Shown here piece after piece: positions 25,550 through 33,505 of a stretch of DNA of 64,000 bases. The stretch is from positions 62,001 to 126,000 of the forward strand of contig CANRAO010000001.1 of NCBI GenBank assembly GCA_947628615.1. The letters are read 5' to 3'. Origin of the DNA: an uncultured Clostridia bacterium (GTDB taxonomy: Bacteria; Bacillota; Clostridia; Oscillospirales; Ruminococcaceae). The notes beneath the pieces are model-generated. The model had not been told where the DNA came from. It searched no databases and saw nothing but the letters and a program-made list of their open reading frames with translations. Every line of letters begins with the position of its first letter. The first letter of the stretch is position 1. The position numbers were made by a program, and so were the translations under genes.

Positions 25550-25700
25550 TTATTTTTTCTTTTCCACAGCTACCAATGTTTGTCTAATAACACCAATTAT
25601 CTCGGCTAACTTAGTTTGAGATAAATTAGCTTTGGCACGTAATATAGGTAGATTATTAGGCTAGATTTTTCATTAACTTGTCTTGCTTTATTTCATTCAT
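25550..25700 (-). pseudogene. broken XRE-family helix-turn-helix regulator
   Basis: ATG at 25698-25700 gives MNEIKQDKLMKNLA and then stops. A second frame continues NLPILRAKANLSQTKLAEII, then GVIRQTLVAVEKKK and TAA (25550-25552), a clear XRE helix-turn-helix. Removing 13 bases from a near-tandem AATCTAGCCTAAT/AATCTACCTATAT duplication restores one frame (MKNLPILRAKANL). The protein would also end abruptly after the recognition helix, so the C-terminus is lost too. It is upstream of and co-oriented with the operon and was presumably its regulator. Confidence 0.7.
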
Positions 25701-25763
25701 TTATCTCTTGTAGAAAAAATATTTCATAAAGTATGACGTTCAAAGAAGCCAATTCGAATAGAA

Positions 25764-25817
25764 ATCGACTATAATCATTATACATAGTGTTGTCGAATTT
25801 GTCAATATGTGGTCGAT
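25764..25817 (-). promoter_or_regulatory. perfect consensus sigma-A promoter with flanking inverted repeat
   Basis: Minus strand TTGACA (25800-25805), exactly 17 bp, TATAAT (25777-25782). ATCGAC (25764-25769) and GTCGAT (25812-25817) flank it as an inverted pair, a plausible operator for the XRE protein. It faces the broken regulator and the operon. Confidence 0.75.
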
Positions 25818-25860
25818 AAAAAGTTAAAAATTAACTCCCCTAAATTTTTTTATTTGATTA

Positions 25861-26000
25861 CCTCCGCAAATCTTGATTTCATAATCAAAACTACAATGCT
25901 TCCTTAAGTATATTAAGCCTTAATGTCTGTGATGAAAACATTTTATGTTCTAATTATGTTTGATTTATTTTATCACGCTAAATATCAAAAATTAATGCCC
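25861..26000. repeat. direct repeat copy 2: orphan promoter-leader
   Basis: Second copy of 11685-11808. It retains the promoter-like elements and the CAAGATTTGCGGAGGTAAT leader on the minus strand, but no acetyltransferase gene follows. A 15-base stretch (GTATATTAAGCCTTA) is extra relative to copy 1. Together the copies bound a region of about 14 kb. Confidence 0.8.
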
Positions 26001-26030
26001 ACTAAGAACGCTTATGTTCCCAGTGGGCGT
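25995..26030 (-). terminator. probable terminator of the beta-helix gene
   Basis: Arms GCCCACT (25997-26003) and AGTGGGC (26022-26028) with an 18-base loop, about 45 bp past the stop of the leftward gene. The matching position at copy 1 also has a hairpin but with unrelated sequence. The T-tract is modest. Confidence 0.5.
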
Positions 26031-26073
26031 AAATTATCATTTGTTCTTGTGGTAATATGCAATGTCACCGTTG

Positions 26074-27210
26074 CTACCATTTGTATATCTTGTTTTTGGA
26101 AGTTGATTTTTTAATAGAGCTGTCCTTATGGATAACCAATGCCGATGAGGCTCCCATCTTAGAATAGCATTTGTTGTTCTTAGCTATAACCTTACCAAAC
26201 TTAGACGAAGAATGTGAATAAACGAAAAATCCTTGACGTCCGCCCTTGATGGTGTTACCGGTTACAGTGTATGTTGCCTTCTTAATAGACGAAGGAGCTT
26301 TTGCAAACATTGTAATATGAAGCCCTACTGAATAGGCTGTATTCACCCTGCTGCTTTTATTTGTGAGCTTGTTGTTCTTAACAGTTGCACCTATTACATT
26401 GAATAACGCTACCGCTTCAGACGTCTTGGACGTTACTTTATTGCCTATAATTTTTATGTTTTTATGAAACTTATTTATATACTTGTTTTCTGTAGAAGCG
26501 TAATTTGCACATATGCCTCTGCTGCCTCGAATTGTGTTATTCTTTATGGTAATATTTTTACAGGTTTGTCCGCTTACGAACTTAGAGCCGTATTCTACTA
26601 ATGTCGGAGCGGTTTTAGGTGTTGCAATGTCGATTTGAAGCTGTTCTTCACAGCTGTTTTTAACTACCTTACCTACACCGAGGAGCTTACATTTTTCCAC
26701 AGTTACATTTTTGCAGGCTAAAATCTCCAGTGCGTGACCCTCATAATTGCACTCAACCGTTGCATTTTTGATAGTTATATTCTTACTGTGGGAAAACTGC
26801 ATCATAGTCTTTTTAAAGCCCTCAGACGACGAGTTTTTCCATGTTCCTCCGTCAAGAGTAAAATTGCTGATAGAATTGTAATTTACAGCTGTTGGAATAT
26901 TGCGTATTGCTCCGTTTTCAGTAATAACTGTAGCGCCTGTTGCAGTAATGGATTGATTGCTTTTTACATACAGTGTACCTTTAATATAGTAAACACCGCC
27001 GTTTTGCAAAACTACTGATCCATCATCTTCAAGAGCAGCTGTAATGTTATATAAGTCCTCTTTTCCCGATTTGTCACCGGTGGGTGCAACTGTAACAGTT
27101 GCTTCTGCGGTAATTACTGAAGCAGCAAATGTGCAAATGCAAACAAAAGCGGCCGCAATAAAAATCTTTAGAATGTTCTTTGTAATAGTGTCTTTTTTTG
27201 TTTCGGTCAT
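26074..27210 (-). CDS. secreted right-handed beta-helix protein
   Basis: 378 aa. Signal peptide about 1-37 (ILKIFIAAAFVCICTFAASV). The rest is a parallel beta-helix of PbH1-type coils: repeated short strands such as SISNFTLDGGTWKN, KNITIKNATVECN, KNVTVEKCKLLGV, KNITIKNNTIRGS, KNIKIIGNKVTSK and ATVKNNKLTNKS. Such proteins include pectate lyases, glycoside hydrolases and adhesins; I see no diagnostic catalytic set, so the substrate is unassigned. No Fn3-like tail, unlike its secreted neighbours. GAAAGGA precedes the ATG. Confidence 0.85.
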   Translation of the reverse strand: MTETKKDTITKNILKIFIAAAFVCICTFAASVITAEATVTVAPTGDKSGKEDLYNITAALEDDGSVVLQNGGVYYIKGTLYVKSNQSITATGATVITENGAIRNIPTAVNYNSISNFTLDGGTWKNSSSEGFKKTMMQFSHSKNITIKNATVECNYEGHALEILACKNVTVEKCKLLGVGKVVKNSCEEQLQIDIATPKTAPTLVEYGSKFVSGQTCKNITIKNNTIRGSRGICANYASTENKYINKFHKNIKIIGNKVTSKTSEAVALFNVIGATVKNNKLTNKSSRVNTAYSVGLHITMFAKAPSSIKKATYTVTGNTIKGGRQGFFVYSHSSSKFGKVIAKNNKCYSKMGASSALVIHKDSSIKKSTSKNKIYKW

Positions 27211-27414
27211 TTTTTATGTCCTTTCAGTTATAAATTTATTATTAAAATTCAAGCTTTTGCCTGATTATAATAATCTGAATTTTTATAAAACAAGATTTTT
27301 ATTATCTTATTTTATTTGTCTCCATGAGGAGCTTTCTGTCATTTTTATAAATTTGGTCGTAAATTGGGCGTAAATTTTGTCTTAAACACCCTCAAAACCC
27401 CAATTCTACGGGGT

Positions 27415-28998
27415 TTACTTCCCCAACGGCTTCATTGTGGGGAATAATAATACGTCTCTTATTGAACCTGAATCAGTAAGCAGCATAACAAGTCGGTCAA
27501 GACCGAAACCAAGTCCTCCTGTAGGCGGCATACCGTATTCAAGCGCTGTTATGAAGTCCTCGTCTACTTCGGCGTTTGCACCCTGAGCACGCTTTGCTTC
27601 AACCTGACGGACAAATCTTTCTTTTTGGTCAATTGGGTCGTTAAGCTCAGAGAACGCATTTCCCATTTCTCTGCAGTAGATGAAATATTCAAATCTTTCT
27701 GTAAATGCAGGGTCTTCAGGCTTTCTCTTTGCAAGAGGTGAGTTCTCAACAGGATAGTCGTAAATTATAGTCGGCTGTATCAGCTTGTCTTCAACAAAAG
27801 CGTCAAAGAACGCAATTAGTACATGACCTTTCGTAGCTTTGTCGCCCTCGTCAACTTCTATTCCCTTTTCTTTAGCACAGGCTCTTGCGTCTTCATCGGT
27901 TGCCCAGTCGTTGTAGTCAACACCTGCGTATTTCTTTACAGCCTCGACCATAGTTAAACGCTCCCAAGGAGCAGCCATGTTGATTTCCGTTCCCTGATAG
28001 GTTATAACATCACTTCCGCAGACTTTCTTTGTAATGGTTACGTACATATCCTCTATTAAATCCATCATACCGTGATAGTCTGTATAAGCCTGATACATCT
28101 CGATTGTGGTGAACTCAGGGTTGTGAGAGGTGTCCATACCTTCGTTTCTGAATATTCTGCCGACCTCGTAAACCTTGTCAAAACCGCCTACTATAAGCCT
28201 TTTTAGATAAAGCTCCGTCTCAATACGAAGATACATATCCAGGTTGAGAGCATTGTGATGAGTAACAAACGGACGTGCCGCAGCACCTATTTCAAGAGTG
28301 TGGAGAACAGGCGTGTCGACTTCAAGATAGCCGCGCTCGTCAAGATAGTTTCTTATTTCCTTTAAGATAAGACTTCTCTTTGTAAAGGTGTCCTTAACAT
28401 CAGGGTTGCAGATAAGGTCAACATACCTTTGACGGTATCTCTGGTCTCTGTCTTTAAGGCCGTGCCATTTTTCAGGCAGAGGAAGCAAAGATTTTGACAA
28501 GAGCCTGATTTCTTTGGCGTGAATCGAAACTTCGCCGCGCCTTGTTCTGAAAACAAAGCCTTCAATTCCGATAATGTCTCCTATATCCCATTTCTTGAAC
28601 TCGGCAAAGGTATCTTCGCCTATATCGTTCATTCTTATATAAACCTGAATTCTGTCGCTTCCGTCACGAACGTCTATAAAGTTTGCCTTGCCCATATCAC
28701 GCCAGCTTACGATTCTTCCTGCTATGCGAACTGTCTTTTCCTTGAGCTTTTCAAGAGCGGCGTTTTTTGCTTCTTCATCGTCGCCTGCCTCAGCTATGAT
28801 TTTTGCTTCTGCCTTTTCGTATTCAGCCTTAGCGTCGGCATTTTTTATGGTTACGTCGTAGCTCGTTATTTCATATGGGTTTTCGCCCTTTGACTTTAAT
28901 TCGTTCAGCTTGTCAATCCTTATTTGCTTTAGTCCGTTAATTTCCTCCTGAGAAATTTCTTCTTCAAGAGAACCCTCATTTAAAATTTCGTCACTCAT
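27415..28998 (-). CDS. lysS: lysyl-tRNA synthetase, class II
   Basis: 527 aa. An N-terminal OB-fold anticodon-binding domain (about 75-180; [20 protein letters not shown]) is followed by a class II catalytic core: motif 1 around [19 protein letters not shown] sequence ([17 protein letters not shown]), motif 2 [16 protein letters not shown] (about 281-296) and motif 3 [12 protein letters not shown] (about 499-510). It charges tRNA-Lys in the cytoplasm. The N-terminal 60 residues are longer and more charged than usual. It follows greA with a 39-bp gap, a common operon in Firmicutes. A weak hairpin (AAAACCCC/GGGGTTT) overlaps its stop codon. Confidence 0.97.
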   Translation of the reverse strand: MSDEILNEGSLEEEISQEEINGLKQIRIDKLNELKSKGENPYEITSYDVTIKNADAKAEYEKAEAKIIAEAGDDEEAKNAALEKLKEKTVRIAGRIVSWRDMGKANFIDVRDGSDRIQVYIRMNDIGEDTFAEFKKWDIGDIIGIEGFVFRTRRGEVSIHAKEIRLLSKSLLPLPEKWHGLKDRDQRYRQRYVDLICNPDVKDTFTKRSLILKEIRNYLDERGYLEVDTPVLHTLEIGAAARPFVTHHNALNLDMYLRIETELYLKRLIVGGFDKVYEVGRIFRNEGMDTSHNPEFTTIEMYQAYTDYHGMMDLIEDMYVTITKKVCGSDVITYQGTEINMAAPWERLTMVEAVKKYAGVDYNDWATDEDARACAKEKGIEVDEGDKATKGHVLIAFFDAFVEDKLIQPTIIYDYPVENSPLAKRKPEDPAFTERFEYFIYCREMGNAFSELNDPIDQKERFVRQVEAKRAQGANAEVDEDFITALEYGMPPTGGLGFGLDRLVMLLTDSGSIRDVLLFPTMKPLGK

Positions 28999-29037
28999 CT
29001 GTATTTATGCTCCTTTTTGTTATGTTGTCTTAAAAGA

Positions 29038-29514
29038 TTACTTGCTTATCTCTAAAATTTTGAATTTCAAAATTCCTACTGGTGCTTCGACTTCAAAGAT
29101 TTCTCCGACCTTTTTCTTTAAAGCAGCTTTTCCGATAGGTGAATCATCAGAAATTTTTCCGTTATCCGGGTCAGATTCGGTTGAACCCACGATTTGCAGA
29201 GTTTCTGTTGATTTAAGCTCCATATCCTCAATTTTGATCTTTGAACCGATTGAAACTTCTTCCAGTGATATATTGTCGTCATCAACAATAACTGCATTGG
29301 CGATCATCTGTTCAAGCTCTGTAATTCTAGCTTCTAAGATACCTTGCTCGTTCTTTGCTTCGTCATACTCAGCGTTTTCCGAAAGGTCTCCGAATGAGCG
29401 TGCCTCTTTGAGCTTAGCCGCAACCTCGCTTCTTCTGACTGTTACAAGGTATTCTAAATCCTCTTCTAATTTTTTATAGCCTTCTTTTGATACAGATAAA
29501 TTTTTTACTGCCAT
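29038..29514 (-). CDS. greA: transcript cleavage factor GreA
   Basis: 158 aa, standard length. The N-terminal coiled coil carries the acidic tip region (ARSFGDLSENAEYDEAKNEQ, about 39-58), and the C-terminal FKBP-like globular domain contains ISDDSPIGKAALKKKVGEI. GreA binds the secondary channel of RNA polymerase and stimulates cleavage of backtracked transcripts. It is the first gene of greA-lysS, with a GGAG site before ATG 29514 and a strong promoter upstream. Confidence 0.97.
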   Translation of the reverse strand: MAVKNLSVSKEGYKKLEEDLEYLVTVRRSEVAAKLKEARSFGDLSENAEYDEAKNEQGILEARITELEQMIANAVIVDDDNISLEEVSIGSKIKIEDMELKSTETLQIVGSTESDPDNGKISDDSPIGKAALKKKVGEIFEVEAPVGILKFKILEISK

Positions 29515-29580
29515 AGTTATATCTCCTCACGTTTGAATTTCATAAAAATATTAAGCCTTTATAATACAGCTTATCAAAAT

Positions 29581-29609
29581 ATTATATAGTATATAACTCA
29601 AAAAGTCAA
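29581..29609 (-). promoter_or_regulatory. sigma-A promoter of greA-lysS
   Basis: Minus strand TTGACT (29604-29609), 17 bp, TATAAT (29581-29586), about 67 bp upstream of greA. Confidence 0.8.
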
Positions 29610-29634
29610 GATTGAGCTGACGCAATATACCGTT

Positions 29635-29688
29635 TGTCGAATTTTGTCGAAAAGTTTTTAATCAGATTGTCGAATTATGTTGTATAAT
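29635..29688 (+). promoter_or_regulatory. three Spo0A-type boxes and a -10 element before the DUF6514-like gene
   Basis: TGTCGAA occurs at 29635-29641, 29645-29651 and 29668-29674, all in the same orientation; the first two are exactly 10 bp apart. TATAAT lies at 29683-29688. TGTCGAA is the core of the Spo0A binding site, and the spacing from the -10 fits a Spo0A-controlled promoter with a poor -35. Confidence 0.6.
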
Positions 29689-29771
29689 GTAAAAAAGAAG
29701 TCTGATATTGTATTTTAACGATTTAATTACTCAGTTTTAGAGGCGAAATAAAGTAAAAGGAGCGTATGGGA

Positions 29772-30038
29772 ATGGAAAAGGTATTAAAGACACAATATTC
29801 AAAGGATAATTCAACCCGGTACAGCCTTATTGAAAGTGAAGTTAAGCTTGACGGCGAGAAAGCACTGACTTACGGTATCAGAATTGAAGGCGTAATATCG
29901 GGAAATGAAGAAAAGTCGGAAATTTTGGACATTACTACAAGCTGTGAAAAGGCGGAAATTCTGTTCAGGCTTATTGTACGTTCAGAAATTACTCCTGTGA
30001 CATTAAAGGATGTTACTGAGGATTTTTTAAATTCATAA
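29772..30038 (+). CDS. small protein of DUF6514 type
   Basis: 88 aa. ATG 29772 is preferred because AAGGAG (29757-29762) is 9 bases upstream; ATG 29766 would be only 3 bases away. The sequence (YSLIESEVKLDGEKALTYGI, then a C-terminal VTLKDVTEDFL) matches my recollection of DUF6514, a Clostridia family of about 90 aa and unknown function. No membrane segment. The upstream Spo0A boxes place it in the stationary-phase or sporulation programme. A CATAAGAT/ATCTTATG hairpin (30034-30054) overlaps its stop. Confidence 0.6.
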   Translation: MEKVLKTQYSKDNSTRYSLIESEVKLDGEKALTYGIRIEGVISGNEEKSEILDITTSCEKAEILFRLIVRSEITPVTLKDVTEDFLNS

Positions 30039-30195
30039 GATCATGAATCTTATGTTGAATAAAAATTGCAAAGCAGAAGTTGATTTTAAAAATCGTTAAA
30101 AATACAGGTTCTTCTTGATTTTATATAAGAAAATGAATAAAATAAGAAAATGAATAAACTTCATAACAACATTTTGATATATTTGGTATTTTGAC

Positions 30196-30224
30196 TTGAA
30201 ATTAAACACTATATATGATATAAT
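30196..30224 (+). promoter_or_regulatory. nrdR promoter with an NrdR-box-like element
   Basis: TTGAAA (30196-30201), 17 bp, TATAAT (30219-30224). Between and across them lies ACACTATATATGATAT (30206-30221), whose left part matches the NrdR box consensus (acaCwAtATaTwGtgt) and whose right part does not. Autoregulation is possible. Confidence 0.5.
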
Positions 30225-30255
30225 AACATAAATACAATGATAAGGAGAGCTAATT

Positions 30256-30696
30256 ATGAGATGTCCATTTTGCAATTATGAGGACACAAAGGTAATCGAC
30301 TCCCGTCCTAGCGATGAGAAAAAGAGACGCCGCCGTGAATGCACAAATTGCGGCAGGAGATTTACCACTTATGAAGTTGTTGAAAAACCTACTCTTATGG
30401 TTTATAAAAAAGACGGCAGCTTTGAGCCTTTCGAAAGGGAAAAAATCATTAAGGCTATCGGTAATGCCATAAAGAAGCGTCCTGTCAGCGTTGAAGATGT
30501 AAATGCTTTGGTCGATGAGATCGAGAATACTTACGCAAACGCTATGCAGACCGAAACAACTACAAGCGAAATAGGCGATAAGGTCTTGGCAGGACTTAAA
30601 AAGTTGGATCATGTAGCATATGTTAGATTTGCGTCTGTATATAAAGACTTTAACGACTTAGACAGCTTTATTAAGATAATTGCGGAAATCAGTTAG
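30256..30696 (+). CDS. nrdR: transcriptional repressor NrdR
   Basis: 146 aa, standard length. An N-terminal zinc ribbon (MRCPFCNYEDTKVIDSRP and CTNCGRRFTTYE, residues 1-42) is followed by an ATP-cone domain (PTLMVYKKDGSFEPFEREKI, from about 46). NrdR senses ATP/dATP and represses ribonucleotide reductase genes. No nrd genes are in the window. GGAGAG precedes the ATG. Confidence 0.97.
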   Translation: MRCPFCNYEDTKVIDSRPSDEKKRRRRECTNCGRRFTTYEVVEKPTLMVYKKDGSFEPFEREKIIKAIGNAIKKRPVSVEDVNALVDEIENTYANAMQTETTTSEIGDKVLAGLKKLDHVAYVRFASVYKDFNDLDSFIKIIAEIS

Positions 30697-30705
30697 CTTG
30701 AATTA

Positions 30706-31083
30706 TCAAAAAATGCTGTGAAGATATGGGAACTCATTATTGAAAATAAGAGTGATTCCATACTTTATCGTTTCACATTCAGAATACAGTTCTTCACTGT
30801 CCTTCAATAAAAGAGCTTTTAGTTTTGCGCAGGAGGCTGAAATATCCTCTAAGCAAGAGCTTTCTACAAGAAATGAAACACAAATATAATATTTTTTCCA
30901 CGACCGGCTGAACTCTTCGATTTTTTCGAGAGCTTGGTCGGTTTTTTTGTCTTCAGCGAACTCTGTTACATAATCGAGAGTTTCAATAAGCTGTTGATTT
31001 TTATTGTATATTAAAAACAAAGAAATAACAGAACCCGAAATTATTATAACAAGTATAGTTATACAAAGGATAAGCCTTTTCAA
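30706..31083 (-). CDS. DUF4363-type protein
   Basis: 125 aa. One N-terminal membrane anchor (LILCITILVIIISGSVISLF, about 4-23) and a helical external domain (LEKIEEFSRSWKKYY; KALLLKDSEELYSECETIK). This fits DUF4363, found in spore-forming Firmicutes beside DUF421 genes. Its start overlaps the end of the DUF421 gene by 4 bp (translational coupling). Function unknown; a spore-membrane role is inferred from context. Confidence 0.7.
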   Translation of the reverse strand: MKRLILCITILVIIISGSVISLFLIYNKNQQLIETLDYVTEFAEDKKTDQALEKIEEFSRSWKKYYICVSFLVESSCLEDISASCAKLKALLLKDSEELYSECETIKYGITLIFNNEFPYLHSIF

Positions 31084-31757
31084 TTCAAATCCTCCTTTTT
31101 GACCAGTTTGTAATTTTTATCCTCATCGCACGACATAAGAAACACATCTGATACTTCGACTTTATTTTTTTTGAGAATTTCGTTTACAAACCTCATATCC
31201 AGCCCTAAGAATTCAATAGCTCCGTGCATAACAACTCCGTCGTCAATTAATATCTGAGGCGGATTTTTTGTTTCGCTGTAAAGCTCAATATCAGAAGGAG
31301 AAAGCGGACTGTAATCGTTTTTTTGCATAACGCTTATTTTTCCTGTTGTTTCAACGACCGCATACTGAACTTCGCTTATATCGAAAATATTATAATCGTG
31401 CAGACTTTCCATCAAGTCGTCAACAGAATATCTTAGCTTTTTCATTTGTTTTTGGTCAATTACTCCGTTTGAGATAATTACTTTAGGGCTTCCTGATACT
31501 ATCTGTCTTAGTTTTCTTGAACGCAAGGTGAGTGCAGACATAATAACGTCTAAGCTGACCAGCGTGAGCATAGGAATAATTCCGGTTGTCATAGGTATGG
31601 TAGTATCTTCGATAGGAAGAGTGGCTATGTTTGATACAAGAATAGTTATAACTAGCTCTGACGGCTGAAGCTCGCCTATCTGACGTTTTCCCATAAGACG
31701 TATTGAAAATATTACAAGCGCATAAAGAATAATGGCTCTGAAAAATACTATAAGCAA
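31080..31757 (-). CDS. DUF421 (YetF-type) membrane protein
   Basis: 225 aa from TTG 31757 (GAAAGGA about 14 bases upstream). Three N-terminal membrane segments (about 4-20, 38-55, 60-80) carry the family motif RLMGKRQIGELQPSELVI, followed by a cytosolic alpha/beta domain (GSPKVIISNGVIDQKQMKKL, RYSVDDLMESLH). DUF421 proteins are spore-associated in several Firmicutes. Divergently oriented next to the gerA operon, which supports a sporulation or germination context. Confidence 0.85.
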   Translation of the reverse strand: MLIVFFRAIILYALVIFSIRLMGKRQIGELQPSELVITILVSNIATLPIEDTTIPMTTGIIPMLTLVSLDVIMSALTLRSRKLRQIVSGSPKVIISNGVIDQKQMKKLRYSVDDLMESLHDYNIFDISEVQYAVVETTGKISVMQKNDYSPLSPSDIELYSETKNPPQILIDDGVVMHGAIEFLGLDMRFVNEILKKNKVEVSDVFLMSCDEDKNYKLVKKEDLN

Positions 31758-31947
31758 ATTAAAGCACGTCCTTTCACAGAATTAAAATGCCTATAAATAA
31801 CTTTTCCAAAATAACAGATTATACACATAGGTATATCTATAATTTTGAATAAGAAAATTTCGTATAAATTTTGAAATTTCACTAATATTAACTAATGAAT
31901 ATAGAATACTATGCATATTAACCGTGATAAATAAAGGAGGAATGGCA

Positions 31948-33447
31948 ATGGAGCAGAAAACAGTTGTAAAGGTCAATGAAAATAATTATGAAACAGCACT
32001 TATTTCAAAAAGTCTGAAGCAGGCACTTTTGGATCTAAAAATAATATCGGGAAAGACAATGGATCTTAACATTATGGAGGTTGAGATCTCAGAGCATAAG
32101 TGCGCTGTTGTTTCAATAGAGGGAATGGCGTCGACATCGGCAATGGCGGAGCTTATTTACAGACCGCTTATGGAGTTTAGGGTCAAGGGCTATGCGACAG
32201 AGGATGATGTTTTTAAATTTCTAACTAAGCAGAGTCTTTTGTCGGCGGAGAGAAAAATTTTGACAACTTACGGTGAGGTTTTTCTGACTTTGTTTTCAGG
32301 CTTTGCAGTGGTGTTTATTGACGGCTGCGACAAGTGTGTTGCATATGGGATTCAGGGTTTTGACAAGCGTTCTATAGAAGAGCCGACAAGCGACGGTAAT
32401 TTAAACGGGGCACACGAAGGCTTTATTGAAACTATAAGAACAAACATATCTCTTATCAGAAGAAGGCTTAAAACTCCAAAGCTGAGATTTGATATGCAGC
32501 AGATAGGCAGCGACAGCAAAACTGACGTATGTGTTGCGTATATTACTGACAAGGCACCGCAGGGAGTAATAGACAAGGTCAAGGAGAATTTGAACAAGAT
32601 AAATCTTGATACTATTATAACGACAGGGTATGTCGAGCCGTTTTTGCAGGGAAAGCACAAAAGTCTTTTTTCAAATGTTTTGTCAACCGACAGACCTGAT
32701 GCCTTTTGCGCTAAACTGAACGAGGGCAGAGTAGGTATTTTGGTCGACGGAGTTCCTCTTGCACTTATATGCCCGTCATTGTTTATTGAAAACTTTCAGA
32801 CGATTGACGATTATGTGAATAAGCCTTTTTACACGACTTATATAAGATGGATAAAATACATTGCATTTTTTCTTGCCATAGCGCTTCCGGGATTGTGTGT
32901 AGCAATTGCTACAAACCACCCTGAAATTCTCACTCACAAGTTTTTGATGAATCTTGCCGCCAGCGAGGAGGTCACGCCGTATTCGTTTTTCTTTGAAGCG
33001 GTCATCATAACAATAATGTATGAGCTGATGAGAGAAGCCGGCATAAGGCTTCCTAAAGCCATAGGCGGAGCGGTATCTATAGTAGGTGCATTAATTATCG
33101 GGGACGCAGCAGTTTCGAGCAGTTTAGTATCTGCTCCGCTGCTTATTGTAATTGGACTTACAGCAACTGCTTCATTTGTCATTCCGAATCTGAACCCGCA
33201 GACTTCAATTTTCAGAATGCTGTTTATCTTAGCAGGCGGATTTGCTGGTCTTTTCGGAATAACCCTCTGCTTTGCATTTATGCTTATTAACATCTCAGCT
33301 CTTGAAAACTATGGAGTTCCTTATAATGCTCCGATCTCTCCGTTCACATTCAGGGCAATGCGTGATGTTGTTACCAGACCAAGCTTTTTAAAGCTGGGCA
33401 GGTCAAAGACGATAGTTGAGGACCTGAACGGAGCGAAAAAGATTTAG
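31948..33447 (+). CDS. gerAA: spore germination receptor subunit A (GerAA/GerKA family)
   Basis: 499 aa from ATG 31948, 7 bases after GGAGG (31936-31940); ATG 31942 is too close. The soluble N-terminal domain (about 1-270) contains the family marks GYVEPFL and RPDAFCAKLNEGRVGILVDG (about 245-264), then about five membrane segments (from about 305: YIAFFLAIALPGLCVAIAT; EAVIITIMYELMREAGIRLP; later AGLFGITLCFAFML). It ends with PFTFRAMRDVVTRPSFLKLG-type sequence. With GerAB and GerAC it forms a germinant receptor in the spore inner membrane. First gene of the operon. Confidence 0.93.
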   Translation: MEQKTVVKVNENNYETALISKSLKQALLDLKIISGKTMDLNIMEVEISEHKCAVVSIEGMASTSAMAELIYRPLMEFRVKGYATEDDVFKFLTKQSLLSAERKILTTYGEVFLTLFSGFAVVFIDGCDKCVAYGIQGFDKRSIEEPTSDGNLNGAHEGFIETIRTNISLIRRRLKTPKLRFDMQQIGSDSKTDVCVAYITDKAPQGVIDKVKENLNKINLDTIITTGYVEPFLQGKHKSLFSNVLSTDRPDAFCAKLNEGRVGILVDGVPLALICPSLFIENFQTIDDYVNKPFYTTYIRWIKYIAFFLAIALPGLCVAIATNHPEILTHKFLMNLAASEEVTPYSFFFEAVIITIMYELMREAGIRLPKAIGGAVSIVGALIIGDAAVSSSLVSAPLLIVIGLTATASFVIPNLNPQTSIFRMLFILAGGFAGLFGITLCFAFMLINISALENYGVPYNAPISPFTFRAMRDVVTRPSFLKLGRSKTIVEDLNGAKKI

Positions 33448-33466
33448 TTAAAATCAAAAGATGATT

Positions 33467-33505
33467 AAGGAGGATTGTTTCTTTAAAGAAACAAGGTTAT
33501 ATATG
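33467..33505 (+). promoter_or_regulatory. gerAB initiation region: palindrome between Shine-Dalgarno and start
   Basis: AAGGAGGA (33467-33474) is directly followed by a perfect 20-base palindrome (TTGTTTCTTT/AAAGAAACAA, 33475-33494), then AGGTTATAT and ATG (33503). Folding the palindrome would bring the ribosome site within about 8 bases of the start. Confidence 0.55.

Noticed and set aside
25790..25800. Single TGTCGAA (Spo0A-type box) at the operon promoter
   Set aside because: A lone box overlapping a consensus sigma-A promoter is weak evidence; kept only as part of the promoter description.
30120..30160. Tandem AATAAGAAAATG-type sequence upstream of nrdR
   Set aside because: Only two units in AT-rich leader; no function apparent.
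31873..31947. SigG-type -10 (CATATTA at 31914) before gerAA
   Set aside because: No -35 at acceptable spacing; AT-rich chance match is likely.
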